A stretch of 64,000 bases of DNA from Lentisphaerota bacterium (GCA_021413965.1 JAIOPI010000028.1:62001-126000); one strand, 5' to 3'. Positions 17,255 through 26,105 are shown, counted from the stretch's first letter. Program-made: numbers and translations. Notes: generated by a model not told the origin, from the sequence alone.

Positions 17255-18423
17255 CGACGGGGATCGATCGCCTCAGTTTCTATACGTCGCGATATTATCT
17301 TCCACTGGACGTGCTGGCGAACCAGCGCGGGGTCGAGTACGAGAAGTTCCGCACGGGCCTGGGGCAGGAGCGGATGGGCGTGGCGCCACCCGACGAGGAT
17401 GTCGTAACGATGGCCGCCAATGCGGCCGAGCCACTGCTGCGCGATGGCGGCAAGGATGAGATTGAACTCGTGCTGTTCGCCACGGAGACCGGCATCGACC
17501 AGTCCAAGGCGGCGGGCCTGTTCGCGCATGGCCTGCTGGGGTTGCCGTCGACATGTCGGGTCGTGGAGTTGAAGGAGGCCTGCTACGGCGGCACCGCCGC
17601 GTTGCAGCTGGCCGCGGCGATGATGGCGGGCCGCCCCGGGCGCAAGGCGCTGGTGCTCACGGCCGACATTGCCCGCTACGACCTGGCGAGCCCGGGCGAA
17701 CCGACCCAAGGCTGTGGTGCGGTCGCCATGCTCGTGTCCGCCAATCCGCGCCTGCTGGCGATCGAGCCGGAGTGCGGACTGCATGCGGAAGACCTCATGG
17801 ACTTCTGGCGTCCGAATTATCGCGACGAGGCCTTGGTCGACGGGCGCTATTCGACCCGCGTCTACTTGACGACTGCCGAGAAGGCGTGGGCCGACTACGT
17901 GGCGCGGTCGGGACGCTCAATTGACGATTTTGCCCGCTTCTGTTACCATCTCCCGTTTACCAATATTGCACGGAAGGCGCATGAGCGCCTCCTGAAGGCA
18001 GCCGGCAGGCACCCCGTCGATCCGCAGCAGGTTGAACATGCCGTTGCGGAAGGGCTGGCCTACAATCGCCAGACGGGAAATAGTTATACGGCGTGCCTGT
18101 ACGAGAGCCTGGCCTGCCTGTTGGATGGCTGCCAGGAGAATCTGGAAGGCCGGCGACTGGGGCTGTTCAGCTACGGATCCGGGTGCATGGCGGAGTTCTT
18201 CAGCGGCATCGTGCAGCCCGGCTACCGGCAGGTGCTGCTGACGGAGCATCACCGCCGCCTGCTGGCGGAGCGAACCGAGTTGAAGTATCATGAGTACGAG
18301 GACATCTTTAACCTGAAAGTGCCTCGGGACGGTTGGAATTACGTGTTTGCGCAGTATCGCACCGGTCCGTTCCGCTTCGGCGGAATTGAAGGACACAAGC
18401 GCCGTTACGAAAGGGCGACATGA
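17251..18423 (+). CDS. mvaS: hydroxymethylglutaryl-CoA synthase
   Basis: HMG-CoA synthase condenses acetyl-CoA with acetoacetyl-CoA, the entry step of the pathway. The 390-residue protein has the Glu-Cys-His triad of the family: E79 in FATETGIDQSKA, the acyl-accepting C111 in LKEACYGGTAAL, and H233 in FCYHLPFTNIARKAH. FSYGSGCMAEFF near the C-terminus is the conserved glycine-rich turn of the thiolase fold. The length is that of bacterial MvaS enzymes (about 385-400). It overlaps both neighbours by four bases. No acetoacetyl-CoA thiolase is present in the window, so that substrate must come from a gene elsewhere. Confidence 0.95.
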   Translation: MTTGIDRLSFYTSRYYLPLDVLANQRGVEYEKFRTGLGQERMGVAPPDEDVVTMAANAAEPLLRDGGKDEIELVLFATETGIDQSKAAGLFAHGLLGLPSTCRVVELKEACYGGTAALQLAAAMMAGRPGRKALVLTADIARYDLASPGEPTQGCGAVAMLVSANPRLLAIEPECGLHAEDLMDFWRPNYRDEALVDGRYSTRVYLTTAEKAWADYVARSGRSIDDFARFCYHLPFTNIARKAHERLLKAAGRHPVDPQQVEHAVAEGLAYNRQTGNSYTACLYESLACLLDGCQENLEGRRLGLFSYGSGCMAEFFSGIVQPGYRQVLLTEHHRRLLAERTELKYHEYEDIFNLKVPRDGWNYVFAQYRTGPFRFGGIEGHKRRYERAT

Positions 18424-19427
18424 AAGCGATTGCACCGGGCAAGCTCATTTTGAGCGGCGAGCATGCCGTGGTTTACGGTCGCCCCGCCCTGGCGATGGCC
18501 ATCGACCGCAGCGCACAGGCCATTGTCTGCCACAACGAGGCGGATTCGGTTTCCTTCAATCTTCAGAACTACAACTACGTCGAGTCGTTCACGCTGCGGG
18601 CGCTGCGCGACGTGCGGCAACGCGTGGCGGACAACTACCGGCTATTCCTTGAGGGCCATCTTGGGATCCGCGAGGTGCTCCACAAGCCGGTCGACCTGTT
18701 CCAGTACGCCTTCATCCTGCTGCTGGACGGGCTGCACCTGACGCTGGAGCATGGGCTCAAGGTCCAGCTCTTCTCGAACATACCGATCGGATGCGGCCTC
18801 GGGTCGTCAGCGGCGACGGTGCTGAGCGAACTGCGCGCGGTGGGGCATTTTTTCCGCATCGATTTCCGCCCGGACTGGCATTACCGCTACAGCCTGGACG
18901 CGGAGAACATGCAGCATGGGCGGGCCAGCGGGGTCGACTCGTACATCTCGCTGCACGGGGGATGCGCGCGCTTTCAGAATGGCGAGATCAAGCGCCTGCC
19001 GCTGCCCGGAGGACCACTCTTCCTGGTACAGACCGGGACGCCGGCGACGACCACTGGCGAGTGCGTCGTGGAGGTCGGAAAGTCGTTTTCCAAGAGCTCG
19101 ATCTGGGACGAATTTGGCGAAGTGACGTCGGAATTTGAAGTGGCGCTCGTGAAGAACGACATGGACGCGCTCCAGAAGGCCGTGCGCCGGAATCATCGAC
19201 TGCTGACGCGGATTGGCGTCGTGCCGCCGCGCGTGCAGGAATTCATTGCGGACGTGGAGCGGACGGGCGCGGCGGCCAAGATTTGCGGGGCGGGCGCCGT
19301 GGGCGGAGAGAATGCCGGCATCGTGTTGATCGTCGCCCCGCAGCCTCCGCTGGAGCTCTGCCGGCGGTATGGTTACGAAATCGTGGCGGTTCGGGGTGAA
19401 CCGTTAGGCGCCCGGATCGTCGGCTGA
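18420..19427 (+). CDS. mvk: mevalonate kinase (GHMP family)
   Basis: This 335-residue GHMP kinase has the family start APGKLILSGEHAVVYG with the conserved lysine (K8), the ATP-binding PIGCGLGSSAA (122-132) and HGRASGVDSYIS (166-177), the mevalonate kinase hallmark in which D173 is the likely base. A glycine-rich C-terminal motif ICGAGAVGGENAG follows. The motif set fits mevalonate 5-phosphorylation better than any other GHMP role. It carries an insertion of about 30 residues between the lid strand and the ATP loop relative to the next kinase. Start ATG 18420 overlaps the HMG-CoA synthase stop, and its own stop shares one base with the next ATG (TGATG). Substrate assignment between this and the following kinase is inferred from motifs. 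Confidence 0.85.
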   Translation: MKAIAPGKLILSGEHAVVYGRPALAMAIDRSAQAIVCHNEADSVSFNLQNYNYVESFTLRALRDVRQRVADNYRLFLEGHLGIREVLHKPVDLFQYAFILLLDGLHLTLEHGLKVQLFSNIPIGCGLGSSAATVLSELRAVGHFFRIDFRPDWHYRYSLDAENMQHGRASGVDSYISLHGGCARFQNGEIKRLPLPGGPLFLVQTGTPATTTGECVVEVGKSFSKSSIWDEFGEVTSEFEVALVKNDMDALQKAVRRNHRLLTRIGVVPPRVQEFIADVERTGAAAKICGAGAVGGENAGIVLIVAPQPPLELCRRYGYEIVAVRGEPLGARIVG

Positions 19428-20377
19428 TGACGGCACCCGATGCGAATTCTACGCGTGTTGCCGCCCGGGCTTCCGCCCCGGGCAGCCTGATGCTGTTCGG
19501 CGAGCACGCCGTGCTCCATGGATACCTGGCCATATCCTGCGCCATCAATCTGCGCGTGACCGTGCATGCCACGAGGCGCACGGATGGCCGCCTTCGCGTC
19601 ATGTCTGCACTGGGCGAGCGGGAGACCCCGCTCGCAGCGCCAGACGCGACCCCGCCATTCCAGTTCGCCGTGACCACGGCGGCAGCCTTTGCCGAGGTCC
19701 TGCCGGGCGGCATCGATGTGCGGATAGAGTCGGAGTTCCGAGACGATCTCGGGCTGGGGTCGTCGGCGGCGGTTACCGTGGCCACACATGCGGCGCTCGA
19801 CGCGTTGGTCGGACAGGTGCATCCCCATCGCGCGTTGCAGGAGCGGTGCCTTGCCATCATCCGGCGCGTGCAGGGGCTGGGATCGGGCGCCGATGCGGCG
19901 GCCAGCATCTTGGGCGGCGTCGTCGCCTACCGGGCCGAACCGCTCGAGATGCGGCGTGTGGCCGTGGGCGTGCCGCTGGCCGTGGCGTACTCGGGTGCGA
20001 AGGAGAAGACGGCGGTCGTGGTGGGCAAGGTGGAGCGCCTGCGCGCGGCGCATCCTGAGGCCGTGGACCGGATCTATCGCGCCATGGATGCCGTGGCGCA
20101 CGATGCGCTGTCGCCCCTGGCCGCGCGGGACTGGGTGCGCGTGGGTCAATTGTGCAACATGGGGCAGGGGCTCATGGCGGCGATTGGCGTCAGCACGCCG
20201 ATGCTCGACAGGATGTTGGCGGAACTGCGACAGGCACCCGGGGTGACGGGAACCAAGATTTCCGGTTCCGGGCTGGGCGATTGCATTGTCGGGATCGGGA
20301 GTGCGACGGCGGATGCCGTGCCCTTTCCGCTGTTGCCGGTTTCGGCATCGGACCGCGGCGTGGAGGTGGCGCTGTGA
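19427..20377 (+). CDS. second GHMP kinase in the mevalonate operon, candidate phosphomevalonate kinase
   Basis: The 316-residue protein has the GHMP opening APGSLMLFGEHAVLHG (with Ser where most mevalonate kinases have Lys after PG), the ATP loop GLGSSAA (109-115), and LGSGADAAASILGG, in which D156 sits where mevalonate kinase has its catalytic Asp. KISGSGLGDCIVG is the C-terminal glycine motif. By plain similarity it would be called a mevalonate kinase. However, a better mevalonate kinase precedes it and a standard diphosphomevalonate decarboxylase follows it, while no recognisable phosphomevalonate kinase is present. The simplest reading is that this gene supplies that step. The alternatives are a redundant kinase or one for another substrate. 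Start and stop overlap both neighbours. Confidence 0.7.
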   Translation: MTAPDANSTRVAARASAPGSLMLFGEHAVLHGYLAISCAINLRVTVHATRRTDGRLRVMSALGERETPLAAPDATPPFQFAVTTAAAFAEVLPGGIDVRIESEFRDDLGLGSSAAVTVATHAALDALVGQVHPHRALQERCLAIIRRVQGLGSGADAAASILGGVVAYRAEPLEMRRVAVGVPLAVAYSGAKEKTAVVVGKVERLRAAHPEAVDRIYRAMDAVAHDALSPLAARDWVRVGQLCNMGQGLMAAIGVSTPMLDRMLAELRQAPGVTGTKISGSGLGDCIVGIGSATADAVPFPLLPVSASDRGVEVAL

Positions 20378-21372
20378 TCCCGTCGCCGGCGGATGTGTTT
20401 CGCGCGCTGATCCCCCCGAATCGTCGCGAGCCCGTGCAGGCATCGGCCGCTGCGTTCGCGCCCGCCAACATCGCCCTGGTGAAGTACTGGGGCAAGCGCG
20501 ATGAGCGCTTGAATCTGCCCGTAACCTCCAGCTTGTCGGTTTCCCTTGGCAAGTTGGGGTCGGACGTGAGGCTCTGCGGCCGGCAGGGGCGTGACGTCGT
20601 TACCCTAAACGGAAAGCCCCTGCCGGACGATAGCAGCTTTGTCCGGCGGGTCAGCTCCTACCTTGATTTTTGCCGTCCTGCCGCCGGGTGGGGTTTCGAG
20701 GTGACGGCGCGCAATACGATTCCCACGGCGGCTGGGTTTGCATCGTCGGCCTCCGGATTTGCCGCACTGGTGCGCGCCCTTGACGGACTGTTTGGGTGGC
20801 ATCTGGACGGGCGGGCGCTGTCGATTCTCGCCCGTTTGGGCAGCGGCAGCGCGAGCCGGTCGATCTTCGAGGGGCTGGTGGAGTGGCATGCGGGATGCGC
20901 GGCCGACGGCATGGACAGTTACGCCGAGCCGCTGGGCGTCGAGTGGGCAGACCTGCGCATGGCGCTGATCGTCCTGTCACGGGCGGAAAAAGGCATCGGC
21001 TCGCGGGCCGCCATGCAGCGCACCGTGGAAACGTCCCCCCTGTACGCCGCGTGGCCGGCCACGGTGCACCGGGACATGGCGGAGATGAAGTCCGCGTTGC
21101 AGGAGCGCGACTTTACGCGCACGGGCGCGGTGGCGGAGCGCAATGCGCTGGCCATGCACGCCACGATGCTGGCGGCGTCACCGCCGGTGTTGTACTGGCA
21201 GCCGGAATCCGTGCGCGTCATGCAGAAGGTCTGGGCGCTCAGGGCCGAAGGCGTGCCCGTCTATTTTACGATGGATGCCGGGCCAAACGTGAAGGTTCTG
21301 TACCTTGCGGACACGGAGCCTGCGGTCCGCGAGGGGCTGGCGGATTGGGAGTTCGTAAAGCCGAATGCTTAA
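20374..21372 (+). CDS. mvaD: diphosphomevalonate decarboxylase
   Basis: The enzyme decarboxylates mevalonate 5-diphosphate to IPP with ATP. The 332-residue protein carries all the diagnostic blocks of the true decarboxylase: APANIALVKYWGKRD (30-43), PTAAGFASSASGFAAL (117-132), GSGSASRSIFEG with R162, and TMDAGPNVKVLYL with catalytic D301. Because these active-site residues match the classical enzyme, and not the phosphomevalonate decarboxylases of some archaea and Chloroflexi, the pathway should pass through mevalonate diphosphate. The start is GTG 20374, overlapping the upstream stop (GTGA). The stop at 21372 lies 13 bases before the preferred mannosidase start. It completes the operon. Confidence 0.94.
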   Translation: MIPSPADVFRALIPPNRREPVQASAAAFAPANIALVKYWGKRDERLNLPVTSSLSVSLGKLGSDVRLCGRQGRDVVTLNGKPLPDDSSFVRRVSSYLDFCRPAAGWGFEVTARNTIPTAAGFASSASGFAALVRALDGLFGWHLDGRALSILARLGSGSASRSIFEGLVEWHAGCAADGMDSYAEPLGVEWADLRMALIVLSRAEKGIGSRAAMQRTVETSPLYAAWPATVHRDMAEMKSALQERDFTRTGAVAERNALAMHATMLAASPPVLYWQPESVRVMQKVWALRAEGVPVYFTMDAGPNVKVLYLADTEPAVREGLADWEFVKPNA

Positions 21373-21385
21373 CCAGGGAGTGGGA

Positions 21386-24300
21386 ATGGCTGATCAAGGG
21401 ATGGATCGCATTCGCGAAACGTTTGTCCGCAAGATCCGGTTGCGTGCACAGGAAATCGAGGGGCACATCTGGAGCGATGCCGTGCCCCTGGATGTGACCA
21501 TGGCGGAGACCATGGATCACCTCTCGCTGGACGCGGCGAAGCGGTTGCCGTACCACCCGGCGGCGGATGGCCAGCCCTGGGGCAGAATGTGGTCCACGGC
21601 CTGGTTTCATGTTCAGGGGCGTGTTCCAGCCGGCTTCCGGGGGGAACCGGTGTCGCTGCTTTTCCGGCCCGATGGTGAAGGCCTCATCTATCGTAGCGGC
21701 GTGCCGGTTCAGGGGTTGGATGTGAATCGTCGCGACCTGATGCTGTTCCCCCGCGCCCGTGGTGGCGAGCGCATCGACTTGTATGTTGAGACGGCGTGCA
21801 ACGACCGGCAGGGGCGCTTCGTCAAACGTCAGATGCAAGTGCCGTCGCTGGCCGTGCTCAACCGCGATGTGTGGGACGCCTATCACAGCCTGGTCGCGCT
21901 GGCGGACATGCTGGAGGAACACCACTGGGACTTCTGGAAGCGCATGCACCGAGTGGTGGAGCACGAGGATACGCGGCGGGCGAAGATCATCTTCGCCCTG
22001 AACCGTGCGGTCGATGCCTACGATTACGTGGACACGTCGCGTGCGGCGGTGCGGGTATCGGCCCAGCGCCTGAATCGCGCGCTCGCGCCGCTGTACGCCC
22101 AGGCGGCGGTGCCGTCGGCGCAGACGGTGGCGGCCATCGGGCACGCGCATATCGACGTGGCCTGGTTGTGGCCACTGGCGGAAACCGTTCGCAAGTGCGG
22201 CCGCACGTTTTCCAATGTCCTCGCGCTGATGGACGAGTATCCCGAATTCACGTTCGTACAGAGCCAGCCCCATCTCTACGAATTCACACGGGAGCGGTAT
22301 CCGTCACTCTATCGCCGCATGCGCGCGAAGGCGCGTACCGGCCAGTGGATTCCGACCGGCGCCATGTGGGTGGAAGCCGACTGCAACCTGACCAGCGGTG
22401 AAAGCCTGGTGCGACAGATCCTGCACGGCACGCGCTATTTCAAAAAGGAGTTCGGCTATGAGGTGCGCTGCCTGTGGCTGCCCGACGTTTTCGGGTATTC
22501 CGCGGCCCTGCCACAGATTCTGCGCCAGAGCGGCATCCCGTATTTCCTGACGCAGAAAATCTCCTGGAGCCAGTTCACAACGTTCCCGTACCACTCCTTC
22601 CACTGGGAGGGGATTGACGGTTCCAGCGTGCTATCGCATTTCCCCCCGGTTTCAACCTACAACAGCGAACTGCGCGCGGCCGAGATTCGCTTCGCGGAGC
22701 GCCAGTATCGGGAGAAGGACCGGTCGGCGATCCAGGTGATTCCGTTCGGCTACGGCGATGGCGGCGGCGGCCCGACCAAGGGGCATATCGAGCGCATGCG
22801 GCGCTACCGCAATCTGGAAGGCATGCCCAGGCTCGAGCCTATGTCGCCGGAGGCGTTCTTCGACCGGCTGGCAAAAGGGGGGAAGGATCTGCCGCGCTGG
22901 GTGGGGGAGCTTTACCTGGAACTGCACCGGGGGACCCTGACCACGCAGGGCCACAACAAGCGCTACAACCGGCTGTGTGAACTGCGACTGCGCGAAGCGG
23001 AGATCCTGGGTGCGATGGGCCTGGGGCTCGGCGGTCGCTATGACCGGAAAGGCCTCCATGCTGCGTGGCGCACGGTGCTGTTGAATCAGTTCCATGACAT
23101 CATTCCGGGGAGTTCCATTGCGCAGGTTTACCGGGATTCGGATCGGGATTACCGGGACACGCTGGCGAAGGTTGATGCGATTCAGCAAGCCGCCCGCACG
23201 CAGTATGCGCGGGCGGTGGATACGCGCGGACCGGGCGACGCCGTGCTGGTGACGAATGCCTTGTCGTGGCCGCGGACGGGCGTGGTGGCCGTGGCCGCAC
23301 GCAAGTCGGATCGGGCGGCGCTGAAGGCCGTGCTGCCCGACGGCTCGGAGCAACCGGTGCAGCGGGGGGCGGACGGGCTGCTGCGATTTGTGGCAGCGGC
23401 GCCCGCGATTGGGCACGCCGTGTGCCGGCTTGTGCCCGGCCATCTGGAAACCAGGGCGACGGTGCGCGTCACCCCCGGCGGGCTGGAGAATGACCGCGTA
23501 CGCGTCACGCTGGACCGCCAGGGGCGCGTGCGCCGGATATTCGACAAGCGCGCCGGACGAGAGGTGCTGGCGCCTCGTGCCATTGGCAACCAATTGATCG
23601 TCTTTGAAGACAAGCCGCTGGACTGGGACGCGTGGGACGTCGACCACTTCTACCGCGACAAGCCGTTGGAGGTGGACGGCAAGCTGGAGTCACTGACGGT
23701 GGTCGAGACCGGGCCTGTGCGCGGGGTCCTGCGATCCGTGAGGCGACTGAGCAAGTCCCGGGTGACGCAGGACATCGTGTTGACCATGGGGAGTGCGCGC
23801 GTGGACTTTGTGACGCGTGTGGAATGGGGCAACGAGTCACGGGTGCTGTTGAAGGTGGCCTTTCCGGTGGCCGTGCATGCCGAGAAGGCACGCTACGAAA
23901 TCCAGTTTGGCAGTGTCGAGCGGCCGACGCACACCAACATGCCGGAAGACTTCGGTCGCTTTGAAGTCGCGGGCCAGAAGTGGGCTGACCTGTCGGAGAC
24001 GGGCTATGGGGTCGCACTGCTGAATGACTGCAAGTACGGGCATGACATTCGCGGCAACGTCATGCGGCTGTCGCTCCTGCGTGCACCGAAGGATCCGGAT
24101 CCGACGGCGGACATCAACAAGGTGCATGACTTCACGTACGCAATTCTGCCGCATGGCGGGGACTTTACGCAGGGCGTTGTCCGTGAAGGCTATGCGCTGA
24201 ATGTGCCTCTGCAGGCGCATGCCGTGGCCTCGCACCCGGGGCCACTTGGGGCCCTGGCGAGCGCCGTCGGCATCGATGCCGAGAACGTCATCATCGATAC

Positions 24301-24529
24301 CATCAAGCAGGCGGAGGACGACGAGAGCATCATCGTGCGTCTGTACGAGGCTCACGGCGCACGCGTGCGCACCAGGCTTCAAACGGCATGGCCGGTGCGG
24401 CAGGCCTGGGAGACGGACTTGCTCGAACGCACACAGCGGCGGTTGACGGTGCGCGGTGGGATGATGCGGTTGGACTTCGGTCCATTCCAAATTCGGACAG
24501 TCAAGCTGACGCTCGCCGCCAGGACGTGA
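21386..24529 (+). CDS. glycoside hydrolase family 38 alpha-mannosidase
   Basis: GH38 enzymes hydrolyse alpha-mannosides by a zinc-dependent retaining mechanism. The 1047-residue protein has no signal peptide, so it is predicted to be cytoplasmic. The N-terminal ~245 residues form the jelly-roll/linker typical of the bacterial group. The catalytic alpha/beta barrel then begins at GHAHIDVAWLWP, where H255 and D257 are zinc ligands. WLPDVFGYS gives the nucleophile D367, and LNQFHDIIPGSS the third zinc ligand H569. The large C-terminal beta domains follow. I choose ATG 21386, five bases after AGGGAG; an ATG at 21365 would overlap the decarboxylase stop. The gene follows the mevalonate genes so closely that it may share their message, an odd pairing. 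It converges on mnmA with an 11-base gap. Confidence 0.93.
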   Translation: MADQGMDRIRETFVRKIRLRAQEIEGHIWSDAVPLDVTMAETMDHLSLDAAKRLPYHPAADGQPWGRMWSTAWFHVQGRVPAGFRGEPVSLLFRPDGEGLIYRSGVPVQGLDVNRRDLMLFPRARGGERIDLYVETACNDRQGRFVKRQMQVPSLAVLNRDVWDAYHSLVALADMLEEHHWDFWKRMHRVVEHEDTRRAKIIFALNRAVDAYDYVDTSRAAVRVSAQRLNRALAPLYAQAAVPSAQTVAAIGHAHIDVAWLWPLAETVRKCGRTFSNVLALMDEYPEFTFVQSQPHLYEFTRERYPSLYRRMRAKARTGQWIPTGAMWVEADCNLTSGESLVRQILHGTRYFKKEFGYEVRCLWLPDVFGYSAALPQILRQSGIPYFLTQKISWSQFTTFPYHSFHWEGIDGSSVLSHFPPVSTYNSELRAAEIRFAERQYREKDRSAIQVIPFGYGDGGGGPTKGHIERMRRYRNLEGMPRLEPMSPEAFFDRLAKGGKDLPRWVGELYLELHRGTLTTQGHNKRYNRLCELRLREAEILGAMGLGLGGRYDRKGLHAAWRTVLLNQFHDIIPGSSIAQVYRDSDRDYRDTLAKVDAIQQAARTQYARAVDTRGPGDAVLVTNALSWPRTGVVAVAARKSDRAALKAVLPDGSEQPVQRGADGLLRFVAAAPAIGHAVCRLVPGHLETRATVRVTPGGLENDRVRVTLDRQGRVRRIFDKRAGREVLAPRAIGNQLIVFEDKPLDWDAWDVDHFYRDKPLEVDGKLESLTVVETGPVRGVLRSVRRLSKSRVTQDIVLTMGSARVDFVTRVEWGNESRVLLKVAFPVAVHAEKARYEIQFGSVERPTHTNMPEDFGRFEVAGQKWADLSETGYGVALLNDCKYGHDIRGNVMRLSLLRAPKDPDPTADINKVHDFTYAILPHGGDFTQGVVREGYALNVPLQAHAVASHPGPLGALASAVGIDAENVIIDTIKQAEDDESIIVRLYEAHGARVRTRLQTAWPVRQAWETDLLERTQRRLTVRGGMMRLDFGPFQIRTVKLTLAART

Positions 24530-24540
24530 GGGTCGAGAGG

Positions 24541-25599
24541 TCAGCAGATCGTGCCGGCACCGAGACATTCTTCGCCGTCGTAGAAGACGGCCGATTGTCC
24601 GGCGGCGATGCCGGGGTCGGCGTCGTCGAGCGTCACACGCCATCTCCCGCCGGGCAGGGGGACGATCCTACAGTCCGGAAGGGCTGGACCGTGGCGGAGG
24701 CGAACCTGCAGGCGCTCGGCCACGGGGACGACACGGATCCAGTGCAGATCCTCGACCTCGAATTCCCGACGTGCGGCGGCGCCGATCGCGTCAGCGTGTG
24801 TCACGTAGACGGTATTGGCGGCAAGATCCTTGCGCTGTACGTACCAGGGACCGCCGCCGAGGCGCAGACCTTGGCGCTGACCGATGGTGTAGAACCAGCA
24901 GCCATTGTGCTGGCCGAGGATGCGACCGCTGGCGGCATCCACGATGTCGCCGGGACGTTCGCCGAGATGAACGCGCACGAAGTCGGCAAATTTGATGTTG
25001 CCGAGAAAGCAGATTCCCTGGCTGTCGGGCCGCGCCTGATTTGGGAGTCCGTAATCCCGGGCGAGGGCGCGCACCTCGTGCTTGTGCAGGTGACCGATCG
25101 GAAACAGGGCGCGTGCGAGTTGGGGCTGGCTGAGGCGTGACAGGAAGTAGGTCTGATCCTTGACTGGGTCCGGTGCGCGCAGGAGCGCATACCGATCACC
25201 ACGTTGCTCCACGCGGGCGTAGTGTCCCGTCGCCACCTTGTCGAATGTGGCGGCATCCGGCAGGCGTTCCAGGAAGGCTCCGTACTTGATGCGCTCGTTG
25301 CATTGAATATCGGGACTCGGGGTGCGTCCGGCGGCGAGTTCGCTCACCGCGAAGGCCACGATGCGCTCACGGTACTCGGATTGCAGTGACATGATGCGCA
25401 GGGGAACGCCGGCATCGTCGCAGACCTGGCGGACATAGCGCAGGTCGTCCTCCCACGGGCACTCGCCAAGTCCGGCCAGTTCGTCCTCGAGCCAGATCTT
25501 GAGATAGAAGGCGGTCAGCGTGTGCTCGCCATCGGTCTTGAGCAGGCGCAGGGCGACTGAACTGTCCACGCCTCCCGATATGAGCACGGCTATCTTCAT
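24541..25599 (-). CDS. mnmA: tRNA-specific 2-thiouridylase MnmA
   Basis: MnmA puts the 2-thio group on U34 of tRNA-Lys, -Glu and -Gln, taking sulfur from a persulfide carrier and using ATP. The 352-residue protein has the PP-loop SGGVDSS (8-14), the catalytic cysteine C100 in PDIQCNERIKYG and the second cysteine C197 in DSQGICFLG, which form the persulfide/disulfide pair. CWFYTIGQRQGLRLGG and the C-terminal beta-barrel region are typical. The length fits the family. There is no IscS-type desulfurase or Tus relay gene nearby. The gene is transcribed away from the microprotein at 25760. Confidence 0.95.
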   Translation of the reverse strand: MKIAVLISGGVDSSVALRLLKTDGEHTLTAFYLKIWLEDELAGLGECPWEDDLRYVRQVCDDAGVPLRIMSLQSEYRERIVAFAVSELAAGRTPSPDIQCNERIKYGAFLERLPDAATFDKVATGHYARVEQRGDRYALLRAPDPVKDQTYFLSRLSQPQLARALFPIGHLHKHEVRALARDYGLPNQARPDSQGICFLGNIKFADFVRVHLGERPGDIVDAASGRILGQHNGCWFYTIGQRQGLRLGGGPWYVQRKDLAANTVYVTHADAIGAAARREFEVEDLHWIRVVPVAERLQVRLRHGPALPDCRIVPLPGGRWRVTLDDADPGIAAGQSAVFYDGEECLGAGTIC

Positions 25600-25661
25600 G
25601 GCATGGAGGGACTGTAGCGCGGGGGGGGAGGGGCGGGCAATGCCTAGTCATCTGCATTGAC

Positions 25662-25689
25662 TTGCAGTTGGCCGGATAGAATCTATACT
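25662..25689 (+). promoter_or_regulatory. candidate promoter upstream of the 45-residue membrane protein
   Basis: TTGCAG (25662-25667) and TATACT (25684-25689) are 16 bases apart in an otherwise very GC-rich gap, about 70 bases before the small gene. The -10 is a 5/6 match. Transcription from here could also reach tRNA-Arg at 25964. The rest of the 25600-25759 gap, including a run of eight or more G near 25620, shows nothing else I can name. Confidence 0.4.
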
Positions 25690-25759
25690 GGCGCAGTGCA
25701 GATGGCGACTGCGTGGAGGTGGCCGTGCCCCTCGACGGGGAGTGGATGCGAGGTGACCC

Positions 25760-25897
25760 ATGTTTCCGCTTGATCCGGACCTCATGATGTTCCTGAAGTT
25801 CTTCATTCTCTTCACGTGTCTGTTTTTCTGGATCAAACTGGGATACGACGCGGCCTTTCGCAGTTACCGCAGCCGGCATCACCACCACGAGCGCTGA
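25760..25897 (+). CDS. predicted 45-residue single-span membrane microprotein with His-rich tail
   Basis: A short frame runs from ATG 25760, four bases after AGGTGA, to TGA at 25897. It encodes MFPLDPDLMMFLKFFILF followed by TCLFFWIKLGYDAAF and ends RSYRSRHHHHER. One hydrophobic helix (about residues 9-25) is followed by a basic, histidine-rich tail, so the tail is expected on the cytoplasmic side by the positive-inside rule. The ribosome site, a promoter-like pair upstream and the sharp hydrophobic-basic design argue that it is real, but I know no family for it. Proteins of this shape sometimes assist membrane complexes or bind metals; that would be a guess here. It sits between mnmA (divergent) and tRNA-Arg. 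Confidence 0.5.
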   Translation: MFPLDPDLMMFLKFFILFTCLFFWIKLGYDAAFRSYRSRHHHHER

Positions 25898-25963
25898 ATG
25901 TGCGTGTCGCGTGGTTTTGAGGTTTACAAGCGGCCTAAGCAACCGTAGATTACAGCCTTTCGC

Positions 25964-26040
25964 GTGCCCATAGCTCAACTGGACAGAGCATCTGACTACG
26001 GATCAGAAGGTTGCAGGTTCAACTCCTGCTGGGCACACCA
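25964..26040 (+). tRNA. tRNA-Arg (anticodon ACG), CCA encoded
   Basis: The acceptor stem GTGCCCA (25964-25970) pairs with TGGGCAC (26030-26036); the discriminator A and an encoded CCA end at 26040. The D arm GCTC...GAGC, the anticodon stem TCTGA/TCAGA with loop CTACGGA, and the T arm GCAGG TTCAACT CCTGC are all intact. The anticodon ACG would be deaminated to ICG and read CGU, CGC and CGA. Confidence 0.97.
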
Positions 26041-26105
26041 CTCATCCACTTTCCCCGGCCGGTCGTCGCAGGCGCAGTATCGCGTGACAGGGTGGAGGAC
26101 GCGCC

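Noticed and set aside
18420-19427. Calling the first GHMP kinase the phosphomevalonate kinase
   Set aside because: It has the HG..SGVD and APGK motifs of mevalonate kinase, so the second kinase is the better candidate for the other step.
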